Position numbers and translations under genes: made by a program. The notes under the pieces were generated by a model that was not told the origin of the DNA, did no database searches, and saw nothing but the letters and a program-made list of their open reading frames with translations. From positions 1 through 64,000 of the forward strand of contig NW_015971542.1 in assembly GCF_000182565.1 (NCBI RefSeq): 64,000 nt of DNA, read 5' to 3'. Each line of letters opens with the position of its first letter. The stretch's first letter is position 1. Of this stretch, positions 45,238-57,542 are shown one piece after another. This DNA is from Spizellomyces punctatus DAOM BR117. Its lineage: Eukaryota > Chytridiomycota > Chytridiomycetes > Spizellomycetales > Spizellomycetaceae.

Positions 45238-48200
45238 CTTGAATTTACCCAAGTGACGCTTTGCACCGTCGTCGTCATCAGCTATTGTTATTTCCTCGTT
45301 TTCCTTGTCATCTGTTACATTGGGTTCGCTTGTCTTGGTTTGTTCTGTGACCGACTCCATCTCTTCTGTACCATCGTCAACAGTCATGTCCTACAAGTCG
45401 GCCAAACCGGCCATAATTAGCTCGCTTTTTAGAACATTATTACAATGCATTACAACTTACATCCTCTGGTCTGTCATCCGCTGGTCCGTCCTAATAGGCA
45501 GGGGAAATAAATGTCAAGAGATTTCTTGCAGTCTTCTTTGCAAAGGCGACGCTTACCTCATTTACCGTCCGGCCAAAGAAGCTAGTGATAGCATGAACAG
45601 CACCTTTCATTTGGTTGTCACTGGATCGAACATCATTGTCATCTATTGATGCATGCTTCTTTTCGGTCCTTCTTGCCCTTTTCTCATTCGGGGGCACTCC
45701 ATCCTGCAAAAGAGTAATGTAAATACCCAATTCGGGCATGTGCTTGCAATTTACAGCTGTCCAAACCTCGTCTTTCCTAGAAATGCCAAACAAGGTTGTT
45801 TGATTCTTTCGTTTTCTCGCATTGTCCTCATTCTCCCTGCCCTTTGCATCAGCTTAAAGAATGTTAGACTCGAGTGACATTTCAGCTCAAATCACGCCAG
45901 CCCTTCATGCCCTACCGTCAGCTCTCTTCGCACTGGTCACTCCTTTGATTGCATCAAAAAGGTTTTTACTCCCGTTCATCGCTGGTGGTTTAGAGATACC
46001 TCCTACAGCAAAAGGGTTGCGCACATGGGAGGTGGTTCCCCGGGTATCATTCTCGGATGTGCTTCCAGAGACCGCATGTGTGGAATTGCGGCCTTCCTTT
46101 ACTGTTGATGTCGCCTCAGACTTTTCGCTGGGTTCCAGTTCGTCGGTGACGTCTACCTTATCCGGGCACGCAGAGGTTTCCTTGGCGATTCCTCCTGATG
46201 ACGTTCGACCTCTACTATTCCGGATTCTGACGGGAACCGGAGGAGGCATCTCGTCAGAGCGCACCCTAGCTTGACTACCGTTTCGTCCGACATCGCTGTC
46301 CATCGCAGACAAAACTGCAGATATTCCACTGTGCGGCGTAGACGCCGTTTGAAATGACTGCCTCAGTCGCCTCTCTTCAGATTGCCTTTCTTGTCGAAGC
46401 CGCCCCTATCAGGATGATCACACCATTTACTTTGCTGCTTCAAATATGCAGCAAGCATACGTGCCGTACCTCCTTCACGATATTCATTCTCTCAGCAAGC
46501 GCAGGTAAGTGATGCATAACAGCAATTTTAATCGCTCCGTCGATTGCTTTAATAGTATGCAGACTGCCACAAAGATCCAAAGCCCGCTGGACCTTCTCCG
46601 CTTTACAGGCAGTCTTTACGGATCGGTAAGCGAAATGAAGTCACTTTGTAGCATTTGATAACATGTTGAGATACACACCAGAATCAATTTAACTATAATC
46701 TTGTCCATCTCCACGTCCTGTTTAAGCAGATCTTTTTCTCGCAAATCGACCTCTCCTCTTTCCTCCGCTTCCCCACGATTATGGCTAGAGAGAACTGAAA
46801 GACGGAAGAGCCTGACGATGTTTATTAGCAAATTATAAAATAAACACTGAATATCAATCATACGAACTTTTCTTCCTCAACACCATTGGGTGTATCCATG
46901 TCGAGAAACGGCGCTTGCAGGGGTATATCGCTCATCAAAGGGCGCGGAAAGGGTGGTGACCGGTCTAGTCCCTATTAAGAATTAGAATTAGAATTGGGGT
47001 CATCATCGGAAGCCATAGGCAAGGCCAATTTGGGACGAACTTTGCATGTGATGCACATCAATCGATCCTCCATCACTTCCACCGGCCAATACCACTCTTG
47101 TTTTTCGCCGCGCACGATTCGTGAATCGAGAACTGGAACCCAGGCAAAGTCATTATGTCGCATTAGATTGCGCAGGACACCGGCGGAGTCGTATACTGCT
47201 GGTATCTGTAAATAAAAGGCTGAGTTGTACGTCCTTTAGTCAATGTACTGGGCATCTGAATCCTACCCCCAAGTCCGAAATGCCAGCCCATTGCAAGGTG
47301 GACCCTGGCGAGATTGGTAAACCATCCCGTCGAACCGATTTTTTGGTCGGGACATGGAACAGCATATAAGCAAGATTCTGTTCACCTTAGGGAGGAATGC
47401 TGAATTAGTATTGACGCTTACGCTATTCTGGGTATTTAAAGTTGCTGTCCGCACCATGGTATACACCTCCCGCATGGTAGATAATTAACAGCCAATCTCC
47501 CTTGCCGGTCATAGTCACCACGGGACCAGGTAGCGACATGACAAATGTTTGCAATCCGCTGTACGAAAAAAATCGCAAGTATCGCTGGCTCGTCGCTGCA
47601 ACAGGGCCGCTACTTGTGATTGCGATGGCTTTTCCACAGTGTTGCTTAGCACCTCGTAGTTTGCATGTCAACTACAACATGTTAACCCCACCTTTAACAC
47701 TTTCTGTTTCTCGGAAGTGCATTGTCCAATCCGCTTTCGTCGCCCATGTGTCAAAAGGTCTGTAAAAAAGGGTGCTCGGATTTCCGCTACTTGCTTCGGA
47801 AGCAAAGCATGCTCCTGATTCTCCAAGGCACGCCATGCTGTAGTTGTGGTAATCGGTGAAATGAAACGGGCGTATGGATCGGTCGTGAAATTCCACGTTC
47901 ACGTTGTGGTGGGTGTGTAAATCAATGGTGTAGATCACACCGACCATGTTGAAAGCTAAGCCCGTACAAGGTATTAAGTGATGTGTGCTGCAACAAGTAG
48001 GGCGACTGCTCATGCTAACCTAAGTATCTTCGGTCGGCCTGCAAAGGTGTTGCACCGGGTTGGAAAGCTTCCTGTACCTCAAGACCCGACAGGTCCATCT
48101 GTCGTCGACCACCATATTCTAAGCGCCATCCGTGAGCGCGGACGAAAAGGGTGTACACAAAGCCTTCGGGCTTACCTCGCTCGAGGTCGGCAAGTACCTT

Positions 48201-50211
48201 CGCCCTTCCTTTTTCATAATACTTTTTGAGCTGACCAGGCTTATCCAGAGGATTTGCGTATCCGGCACCATCGTCGTCCACTACAAAGTCGTCCGGATTC
48301 TCGTCCTCCCCAAAGTCATCAAGCATGGAGGCATTGTATTGTGCAAGTTCGTCATCTTTCTTCCCGGGCGTGTCTGTTAATCATGTATGTCAGTTGGCGT
48401 GAATCAGTTTGTTTGCGACCAGGAGAGCCAATGATACCCACCGCTTCGCTGCTCATCGCCTTCATCTACTTCCATCGCCTCCTCTTCAAAGAGTCTTTCC
48501 AGCTCTCCCTTTTCCTGTGCGGACGCCGGTACAGCATTTGCCCAATATGACATTCTACCAAGCTCGTCAGTCTAAAGCCCAGAGTGGGATAACGTTAGAT
48601 ACGAATTCGCACTATAAGCAGTGCACACCATGCACATGTTCATTCACACGCATCCGCTTACCATGCATAGATCATCCGCCTTCGGATGCCACGCCAACCC
48701 CGTTATGCGGCACTTTGCCTGATCTCTACAACGACCGTAGAATTTTAGCATATTCACTTCGGCCAAAACTTTGTCATTGGAACCGACCTGAAGAGTGGGT
48801 TTTTTCTATCGTCATCTGGCTTCCATATGCACAGGCGTCCTTGCACGGTCACGGTAGCCAGCAAAGATCCACTATTAGACCAGGCCACGAGTGCAATACA
48901 CTGATATGCACGAAGATTGAAAGAACTTATATGTCACGATCTGGATGCAATGTGAGACAGACACCACTTACATCACTCTGATTTGCTTCTTTCAGAGAAT
49001 ACAGATGCCTCCAGGTATAGGCTTCTAATATAACGGTATCTGCCAGGCGGGTGTTTAGTCAGTGCTTCTCCATTTCGGTCGTATTGTACTGCTACGCACC
49101 ACCCAGCTTGCCCGGTATTGCGAAATGTTTCCCCGAGGAATGCCACGACATTCGACAGTATTCGTTGGTTCTGGGATATTGGTGAAACAGGGATGCGTGA
49201 TGCGAGAGAAAAACTATCGTTGTGGCGATGCGTGAAAGCTTACTCTGGATCTGACGTGGCAATTATTGAACGCAGGACCCGCTCACACTTGGGTTTCTCT
49301 CCTCGTAGGTCCCAAACCATCAACTCGCCATCTGATCCGGCAGAGACCTAAAATGCCCCTAACTAAATGAGTGGATACTGTTCCAAAGGTGCTCAACGGA
49401 GCTAAGTCGCATACCAAGAACTCCCCACGAGAGTCAAATGATAGAGACTTTAAACCCCGACGATGACCTCTCAGCGTCATGATATTCGTGATGTCTTCCG
49501 TATCTACCAGTTTGATATCTAGCTCACTGGGATCGAGACTTAGAGAGCATCAATGAATCAAAGCAGCGCAACGTTCACCTTACTCTGACGCTATCGCTGC
49601 CCATTGTGCTTTATTAGTTCCATGTCTTCCTGGTCGCAAAACCACATCTCGAACTGTGAGAGTGCAGCGCAGAAGCAGACGTTGATATTGACCAGTTGGT
49701 AGAGAGTATAGACAGACGGAATGATCCTCAGATCCTGTCACGATCCGTTCGCTCTATGTTCAGTGATTTTTAATGTCATTTCTGTCGCCCTATATTCCAA
49801 TTGGAACCCAGACGCCGGTTGAATGCGATATACATACGTCGACATGTATACATGTGATCGCCCCTTTATGTTGCTCGACCTTTATGGCGTCCTCATCCTC
49901 TTCGTCCCCATCACGAACCGCTGTCGTCGATACGATTCGTAAAATTGCGTCGTCCCCAACGCTCAATATTCGGCTATATGAACAAAATTGCTGTAAGTTT
50001 GCATGCTTTCGGCCTAATGCTGTCGCTATGTTCTCAACAAATATCAACATATAACACTCCTGCACCGTGCTTCACATCGATGCCAGTTCATATCAAGTGC
50101 CCCCGCAGCAGTATCCATGCTTAATGTTTACCTTCCGTCCGGTGAGAAGACCACATTTGTCCGCCCTTGTATATGGGCCACTCGAGGCCGCAATCTTTGA
50201 AGTACGGACAT
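45199..50211 (-). CDS. CTF4: Ctf4/WDHD1 replisome adaptor (24 exons)
   Basis: Twenty-four exons can be placed with consistent phase, from MSVLQRLRPRVAHIQGRTNV at 50211 to TGA at 45199, giving 1,129 residues. N-terminal WD40 repeats include ILSVGDDAILRIV, VTGSEDHSVCLYSLPTGQY, NIMTLRGHRRGLKSLSFDSR and VSAGSDGELMVWDL. An acidic linker (DDFVVDDDGAGYA) leads to the SepB domain (FQPGATP, VNVEFHDRSIRPF, MSLPGPVVTMTGKGDWLLII, CKGLDRSPPFPRPL) and a C-terminal helical bundle. Ctf4 trimers tie the CMG helicase to polymerase alpha and cohesion factors at replication forks. The tail contains QTTLFGI, a PIP-box-like motif, and ends KFDRKGKGIAKGF. Introns are 45-105 nt; some donors are unusual (GTTCGT twice, GTCGGT). 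An ACGCGT box sits 144 bp upstream. Confidence 0.9.
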
Positions 50212-50354
50212 GGACAAGCGGCGAACGTGAATATGTATCTAACGGGGACCCTTATCGTGAGAGAAGACCCGTCCCACTTTGAAGAAAGACTAGCGGTTTA
50301 TATGTGCTAGAATGTTGGAAGGTGAGTTCAGCGAGGTAGATGGTAAAAGGTCCG

Positions 50355-50360
50355 ACGCGT
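50355..50360. promoter_or_regulatory. ACGCGT (MCB-like) element upstream of CTF4
   Basis: ACGCGT is the MluI cell-cycle box bound by MBF-type factors at G1/S in yeasts, where replication genes are typical targets. It lies in the 589-bp divergent space between CTF4 (start 50211) and the transporter gene (start 50801). A single hexamer can occur by chance. Confidence 0.35.
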
Positions 50361-50800
50361 GAGTCATGTCCGAAGCATGTCCGATTCCTTCCAGAACTGG
50401 GCGAAATACAAGTAATTGTCGGCAACCTTTCCGGCTCACCAGGCTGCAGTAGGATAACGATAACATCCTGATACAATGAATTCATCTACATCCTAGAATC
50501 AATAGAATCTGTTTCCTATGTCTGAAGGTATTCTCGGCCCAAGCTTCGCACACCGTGAGCTTTCAAGGCACTCTGATGATCCACAAGTATCCGCAGCATA
50601 TACAATAGCTATCACCTTACTAGCAGCACATTGCTTCACAATCCATAGCTCAAGAGAACGCCTACCAGTACGCTTTTCCAATAATGCGCCATAGTACGCA
50701 ACTTGCCCGATCAATTGCGTAAGCGTGAAGGGCACGTGACCATGGCTATGATAAAGCGATAGCATCTTTTGAACTTCCTACGACGAACGGATGTAAACAA

Positions 50801-52762
50801 ATGCCCCGCACACAAGTTCTAGCACCTATAATATCAGAACCAGTGCGTTCCGTGGCTGACGGCGATGATGCTATTGCCGGACTGGATACCCCGACGTTAA
50901 ACGGTGCCATCAAGTACCGACGAAATGTGTCTTTTGCTGCGTCGCTCTTTGCAATGGTTAGTGATCTCTGCGGCATCTGGGTACTATTATCATATTAGTC
51001 AACTTTTGTGGTATTACTCTAGGTCTGCGGAGGCACCCTCTATCTGTTTTCTGCGTATGCGACAGCATGTCCGTGCACGTTAGACAGCGTTTATTTGCGC
51101 GCTGCCGTCTAACCTCACCATTTTCAGTTGCAGAGAAGCTTGGGTATACGCAGACACAAATGAACCTCATTGCCAGTGCTGGGGGGTATATTTCATCTAT
51201 TTCTTGTTATGCAGAGTTATATGTTTCTCATTGTATCCAAATCCGACTTTCAGATTAGGATTATATCTCTCTGGTCCGGCGATGGGATCTTTTGTAGACC
51301 GATACGGGCCAAAGAAAGTTGTATTTGCATCAGCCGTACTCCTATTTACCGGCTATTCATGCATGGGTATGTCTGCCTGTTAACGTGATCTACAACTCAC
51401 TTTGGATCGCTGTTACTCAACTGCGTTGTCGCTATCAGCATTGACGTTCAACGGAGCCTTTGCACACAGCTCCTTCCTCTTGGTAGCAGTATCCTACGCA
51501 CTTGTAGGGCTCGGCTCGGCTGGTAGTTATAATGCAGCTATAACCACAAATGTCCGAAATTTTCATCCACGAGACCACGGCTTCGTTGTTGGCATATCTG
51601 TATCTCTCTTTGGATTGTCAGCGTTCATCTTCTCGCAACTTAGCGCGTTTTTCTACCGCCGTCCTTTATCTGCAGAGTCGTCGTCTGCACCACATCATGA
51701 AGCAATCGATACGTACGCATTCCTCATGTTCCTAGCATGCGCCACAGGAGGAGCGAACCTCGTTGCTACTTTGGGGCTGACAGATTTATCAAAGGATACT
51801 GGAATAGTTTACCAGAGACGAAGTTCAGAGAGTGTGCACGTAGGAGAAGAGCGAAGAGGTCTGCTGCCGACCGAAGACGAAGAGGGAAGCGGCATAGATG
51901 TGAGGGTTGAGGATACGCATTCATCGCAGCCGTCTGCAAGGGCTCCCAACCCTGAAGACCGGCACATAAGCGTGAATACGTCACTATTCCAGAGTACTGA
52001 TGCTTGGATCTTGTTTGTTGCTTTCTTGCTACTTACTGGCACTGGTCTGATGTTCATAAACAGTAAGCTCAACCATTTTACGTCCAATGCCTTTGAGGAC
52101 GCTGACCCTTCTTTCTTTCAAACTGCAGACATTGGCGCGATTGTGGTTTCTCTCTTTCCTCTGGCTAGCGATACCGTTCTCATCTCCAAAGCTCAGGCGC
52201 GTCAAGTATCCATTATATCCATATTCAATTGCGCTGGAAGAATCGTCACAGGTCTTGGCTCAGATACCGCGCAGCGAAGGTGGGGTACACATCGACTGTC
52301 GTTCATGATCATGGGAGCAGGACTCCTAGCTGTTACACAAGCTGGGTTAGCCATATCGCCGTCTATGGACGTTTTACATATTTGGACAGCTTTGGTGGGA
52401 TTTTCCTACGGAAGCTTGTTCTCAAGTGGTCCTGTAATTGTCGGGACATGGTTTGGGATCAAAAAATTTGGAACACATTGGGGATGGTAAGTACTACGTT
52501 CCCCACGTCACAGAGTATCATGTTTGCAAATATCTTTTCATCCAGGTTTCAATGGGGCCCAGCTGCTGGAGGGCAGCTCTGGAATACAGTTTTCGGTGCC
52601 ATTATGGATGCAAACCGACCCACAAAACCGGATGGGGAATGTAAAGGATCGCACTGCTTCCAATTGGCTTTTGTGCTGACAGCTGTAGGTAGTCTCTCTA
52701 GTATGGGACTGTTATACATTTTGTATTGGCGACGAACTGCCAGCTACGCGCCCTTGCACTAG
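50801..52762 (+). CDS. MFS transporter, MCH1/nodulin-like family
   Basis: Six exons (50801-50956, 51023-51068, 51128-51185, 51254-51366, 51439-52486, 52546-52762) give 545 residues. About twelve membrane segments can be counted, starting at SFAASLFAMVCGGTLYLFSA. Typical family stretches are FAEKLGYTQTQMNLIASAGG, GPAMGSFVDRYGPKKVVF (the MFS loop 2-3 motif) and SIISIFNCAGRIVTGLGSD in the second half. A long hydrophilic loop (RRSSESVHVGEERRGLLPTE onward) sits between the halves, as in fungal Mch1 and plant nodulin-like proteins. These are annotated as monocarboxylate-like or vacuolar transporters; the substrate is not established. The start ATG at 50801 follows AACAA. It diverges from CTF4. Confidence 0.85.
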
Positions 52763-53467
52763 CTGCTGCATCTACTGTAGGCAATTTTTATATTTAATGT
52801 GTATAATCAAGTATCTGAGAAATTTGCCTCATTGTCTCTGCACGATAGTATGTCAGTATCTCGCGAATCAATGTTAAGATTAGCAAGCAATCACATTTGA
52901 ACAAGACCTGGAGAACTTCCCCGTTGATGCTTTGCGCAACCTTACTTTTTCATCTTCTCTACGGTACTAATCCTAAAGTCATTTTTAACCACGCCTAAAT
53001 CCGTACGTGATGGACCTGTCTCCCCTCCACGGTCCTAGACGACGTGGGTGCGCTGGATTGTCTGGAATGTCGCCGGCGCTAAATGCAAAGTGCCGAGGCC
53101 TTGTCCCAATGGGATGCCTTGAGTGAGATTCATTGGGGATGTCAAAGCGACGGAATAATACGCCGTAAGACCCTATCCTTAAAGGGCAGAATCCGTACAA
53201 AATAATCCCGCGCGCGAAAACAATGCTATTTAAAGCAAATGGATACGCTTCCCATGCCGTGGATAAAGTTTGGGTAAAGCAGGGAGGATTCAGGCACCCT
53301 CCCCATGTCAATTTCGGTTGGTAAGCTTGCCGATGCCCGGCAGGCGGTATGACGGAACCGTGATCTATGCAGTGCCTATTTATATTTAAGTTTGTGGTGG
53401 CTTTGAGCATGCTTGCAACTCATAAAGACATGGACCTAGCAAACAGTGTACTGTATATACAGCAAAG
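52763..53467. other. Intergenic region, nothing recognised
   Basis: About 700 bp between two plus-strand genes. I see no domain-bearing frame, no tRNA and no repeat. A minus frame at 52985-53410 is open but has no protein-like motif. Confidence 0.5.
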
Positions 53468-55522
53468 ATGAGCAGTTTTCGACCAGTTTCCACGGACGAC
53501 ACCGAGAGCATGTCGGGCAATAGTGTGCCAAATTCGCCCAACCCAAATACCCTTCACAATACCATGTCAGAGTCATCAGACAACAGATCTGATCGAGATA
53601 TGGACAGTCAACCCAACTCCCAGGTTGAATTTTTTCCAAAGACAAGAACCCCGACAAGAACACCTAGTGGAGTACGCACATCACGTTCGGGACGATCATC
53701 TGCAACACCTCTTGTCGCACGACTATTTGCTGAATATGCAAAATCAAATCAGGAGCGACAGCACGGTAGCGATGCCGGTTACTCTGATAGCGACACCGAG
53801 AAAGTAGTTGATGTGCCCTTTGGGAAGGAACTGACCTTGAAAGAGGGCAAAGCTTTGGAATTTACAAAATCTAGGGAACTTGCAAAGGAAGAGCTGCCGA
53901 ATCTCTACGCGGATGTTGTCCATCCGCGTTGGAAACGCGAGTTGATGAGGAACTATCTTCAGACTTTCCTGATAACTTTGGTGACTGCAACAATTGCGTA
54001 TATGGTAAATATTTTTTAACAATGTGCCAATGTTGCAGCGAATTAACTGTCCACCTTAGATTATCATTACCATCAGTAAACTTCCATGGCAATCCGACGA
54101 ATTTAGGCAGTCAACGTATTCGTCCAGTCTATCAGAACCTTACTTTAAATCCCCCCTCTATGCGGTCCTGGCCGCGCTTACATTTATAACCTCCCTTGTC
54201 GGCTTTGTTGCGGTCCAGTTTTGGAGTATGTTTGGTTGGGAAAGATGGAAAACATCAGGCATCGGCTGGGTTTCACTAGTGATGTCGCTTTTTGTGGTCG
54301 GTGGAATGATGGGACTGTGGCAGAGTCGTTTGACTTACTGGTGGTAAGTAACCTCCGAAAGGCAAAAGGTCAATCTATATTATTAACTTGTGGTTATCTT
54401 TCCAGGTGGTACGGAGATGCCTTTATCCTTGGTAAGTGTTACAAGTTATCAAAAAACCTGACCTGAAAAGAGGAAGTTGACACCTTTTTAAATAATAGCC
54501 ATTACTTACACAACAATGTGCTTTGCCTTTGGCGTTCTTGGTTACGTTCAAGCAAACGACAGCACCAAGCTTCGCCTGCGCGAGCGCTTCAAAGAAGGTG
54601 TACTTTTCACGATTGCAGAGCTTATCGTTGCCGTTGCGTCTCTGATTTATGGACTGTGGATGATGCCCGTCTATAGCCACCTTTCTCTGCCGGCGAAGAT
54701 GGCATGGCGTGCTCTCGTTCATCCGGCGTACTTTGAGTTCTTGGTCATGGTACCCACCCGCATGCTAATCGAGCATCGCGCGAAGCGTCAGTCTGGGTCG
54801 CTGAACGCTCTGCAAGCATTGACAATGGTGCATGCACAGAGTCATATTTTAACCATGTCCACCGCCATGCTGTCAGAGTTGGGTGGATTCAAGGAAACTT
54901 TACTAGGGGTGTTCCTAATGCACGGAGAGCGTTATATTTTGAGGTCAACGGTAATCATTCGCGATCATGCCGTTCGGAGGCTATTCAGATTCAAATCCAA
55001 CGATAACTTGGAAAAGTACCTACTGGCCATGGAAATGTGGATAGAAATCATAATGGACAATAGCGCAACACTATTTGCCCCTTACATGGCTTTGGCCTTC
55101 CTACCGTTAAAGGACACATTCACCTTTCATTATGAAGGAGTTGGTAAGTAGCGCAATACGGCTTCTAATCGAAAACATTTCTCAAAGTGTCCTTTTTCTT
55201 CTGGATGATTTTAGTTCACGAGGTCACCACTCAGACGGTAATTCAAAAGATCTTTATCCAATTGACACTTGGGATCTCCTACGACCTGGTGTTTCTTTTA
55301 ACAAACACAACACGTCTGCAGCGCCTCCCGTTCTTGAGAACATGGCGCGACATCATGGTTCATCGGAGAAGGTTTACAACATTCTTGGTTTATTCGATGA
55401 ACACTATGGGATTGCTGCTACTTTTGTGGATGTTTATCCGAGTACCTCGGGCAGTGATGTGCGAATCTGCAGATCCATGTTCTTGTTTCGTGAACCATCC
55501 AGAATGCCGTGGAAGCTCGTAG
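53468..55522 (+). CDS. Polytopic membrane protein, unknown family
   Basis: Five exons (53468-54004, 54060-54343, 54406-54431, 54499-55143, 55215-55522) sum to 599 residues in frame. Residues 1-150 are Ser/Thr/Asn-rich and soluble, with TRTPTRTPSGVRTSRSGRSS. Then come about eight or nine membrane segments, for example YLQTFLITLVTATIAYM, YAVLAALTFITSLVGFVAVQ, VSLVMSLFVVGGMMGLW, FILAITYTTMCFAFGVLGYV and YSMNTMGLLLLLWMFI. Between segments 5 and 7 is a conserved-looking polar stretch (QALTMVHAQSHILTMSTAML, then HGERYILRSTVIIRDHAVRR). No transporter signature is recognised. The last residues are Cys-rich (CESADPCSCFVNHPEC). It could be a channel or a signalling protein; the function is unknown. Confidence 0.7.
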
Positions 55523-55648
55523 GCTTAATCTAGCTAATATCTAGCGTCGCTGAAAGTTGGTAGATGGTGAAGGAATCAGGCATCAGTGTAGTATTTACAT
55601 GGTACAAATTGTAGCTCTCTCCCTTTGTGTTTGTCGTGTCGGTCATTG

Positions 55649-56995
55649 TCATTCCTCGGGTTCAGTGCCCAGACATTTTTCTTCCTCCAAAATGCGCTCA
55701 TTCTGAATCAATCTATCCACGTCGCCCACCTTCCACTCTCCGTCCATTCTGTCTACAAAATGCGGGCTCTCAAATCTCACCCACACAGGATGATCCACTG
55801 TTTGTTGCGAGATGATTGTACCTTCACCATCCCCATATTTCTTTTCACGCACAGTGACACGGAATTTTGTTTGGAAACAGACGTCAACCCCTACTACTTG
55901 TCCCTTTCGAATTATGGACGATTTGAGCCCAAAGGAAAGAGGGCCACGTAGGGCTTCAGGAGTGTCAGACTGTTTAAAGGCATATTCAAAGACCACTTCT
56001 CTGAAAAGATAACGTTGATTGTCCGAATCCCTGAGCTCCCTCACAAAGCTCAGAGGGTTGAAGCGTCTTACGACTTTGCCAAACATCAGTGTTGATTTGA
56101 CCTCTTCCGCAGATCCAAAAGTGAGCCAAACGTCGCCCGGAGTCGTCCGTAATTCATCAAGGAGCTTGAACTCGATTTCCACCCCTTCCTTGTCAAGTTT
56201 TTGATGTGACTTTTGAAAGCGCTGGTACATGCTGGGAGTTAATAGCTCTGAAAGGGCATTGTCCGACGACGATGACCCGTTCCATTTTGAGAGACGCGGT
56301 AATAAGGACGTGAACGCGAAGCCTGCGCCTTGAGTGAATAGATCAGGGAAGTATTTGGGCTGATTTTCTGCCACAGGGAAGCGGGATTCCATCCAACCCT
56401 GAGTCTATTAGTTAGTACTGGCTCGAGTCCCGTAATATGAACCTTGATACATTGGACGCACCCAAGTTGTTATTCTTGCAATATTCCTGCATGTACAGAT
56501 TGAATGTGTTCATGAGTCTTTTGTAGGGCGAGCGGTACCATGACAGAACTTTTCCCCACCTCCTAGCAGGACCCAAAAAAACCCGCTCAACCCATGGCCA
56601 CCATGACGGTATCGGGTCGAAAGGCCTATGAGAAGTGTGTAAAAAAAATAATCAGTGCCATTGTCCTTGGAAACCCTTCCTTTCCAACTTACCCCCGCCT
56701 CGGAGTGCCGGTTAACCGCAACGGATAGTCTTCCAGTATCTCATCAAGTGGAATATAGGATCGCGGAGCTTCCAAAGCCTCCTCGTCGCATCCTTCTGAC
56801 AAAGTTATTGCAAACTTTGTAAGCGTGGATGAAGAGTGGGATGAAGATGGTACACGTTTCTGAACCTTTCTCCCACGAGGGTTTAGAATATTGGCGAACC
56901 AAAGGCTGCACTGTACTTGACGACGGGAAACGACACGGCAAGTAGCGATGACGGGCAGTGGGCATCGCCCTCGTCAAGGGAAACTTTGCCAGCAT
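55649..56995 (-). CDS. Mitochondrial Tim44/mL45(MBA1)-like protein, frame conflicts
   Basis: The start MLAKFPLTRAMPTARHRYLP is Arg-rich and ends in LVRQYSKP, a typical matrix-targeting presequence. Later segments (RRGPFDPIPSWWPWVERVF, SWYRSPYKRLMNTFNLYMQE) and the C-terminal 245 residues (ALSELLTPSMYQRFQKSHQK, DVWLTFGSAEEVKSTLMFGK, PHFVDRMDGEWKVGDVDRL) resemble the Tim44-like fold of mL45/MBA1, which docks the mitochondrial ribosome to the inner membrane. Exons are near 56693-56995, 56462-56625 and 55649-56398. Two frame conflicts exist: inside exon 1 near 56870, and at the exon 2/3 junction (off by one base). A TACTAAC branch point precedes the last acceptor. Assembly indels or real mutations are both possible. 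Confidence 0.6.
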
Positions 56996-57469
56996 CGTGT
57001 GATGAACGAGTGCTGTGTGGTGGCCTTTTGGTTGCGATGGACCATTTGCAACCAGCCTAGCAATCTATCCATTTCTGGATATATTACGAGATCACGTGAA
57101 CGCGATGAAAGTTGACGTCGCCATGCGCAGATCTTTTGCAGGGGATCGTTGAGATAGCGGCCGCGCAAACACAACATTGAGGTGTATTGCTGGGTGTGTT
57201 GTGAACTCTGAACGAGCAACGAACAACGAGCGATGAACGACCGCAGCGGTCACGACGGGAACCATGTAGCCATAGCCAAACCTGCACGGCCAACGCCATT
57301 CAAAATCTCGTAATTTATCGCATGCACTGCCAGCAAAAAAAAAACACAATCAAGATATCCGCAAGATGCGTCCGCCATCTCATTGGTCGGAATGCATCGG
57401 ACGCCAATTGATGGCAATGAAAAAAGATTAGATCTAAATCACGTGATATATAGATACAATTATCTGCCT

Positions 57470-57477
57470 TATAAAGG
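57470..57477 (+). promoter_or_regulatory. TATA box of ILV5
   Basis: TATAAAGG at 57470-57477 lies about 70 bp before the ILV5 ATG and is followed by a pyrimidine-rich leader. Two copies of TCACGTGA (57092-57099 and 57439-57446), a bHLH/Cbf1-type palindrome, occur upstream; the nearer one is only 24 bp from the TATA box. Confidence 0.55.
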
Positions 57478-57542
57478 GGATCGCTTGGTTTTTTCTTCCT
57501 GCCTCGCTACCCACGCATCTACCCACACATTCTCCCCTCATC

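Noticed and set aside
46975-47000. Short AGAATT microsatellite as a feature of interest
   Set aside because: Only three units, lying inside a CTF4 intron.
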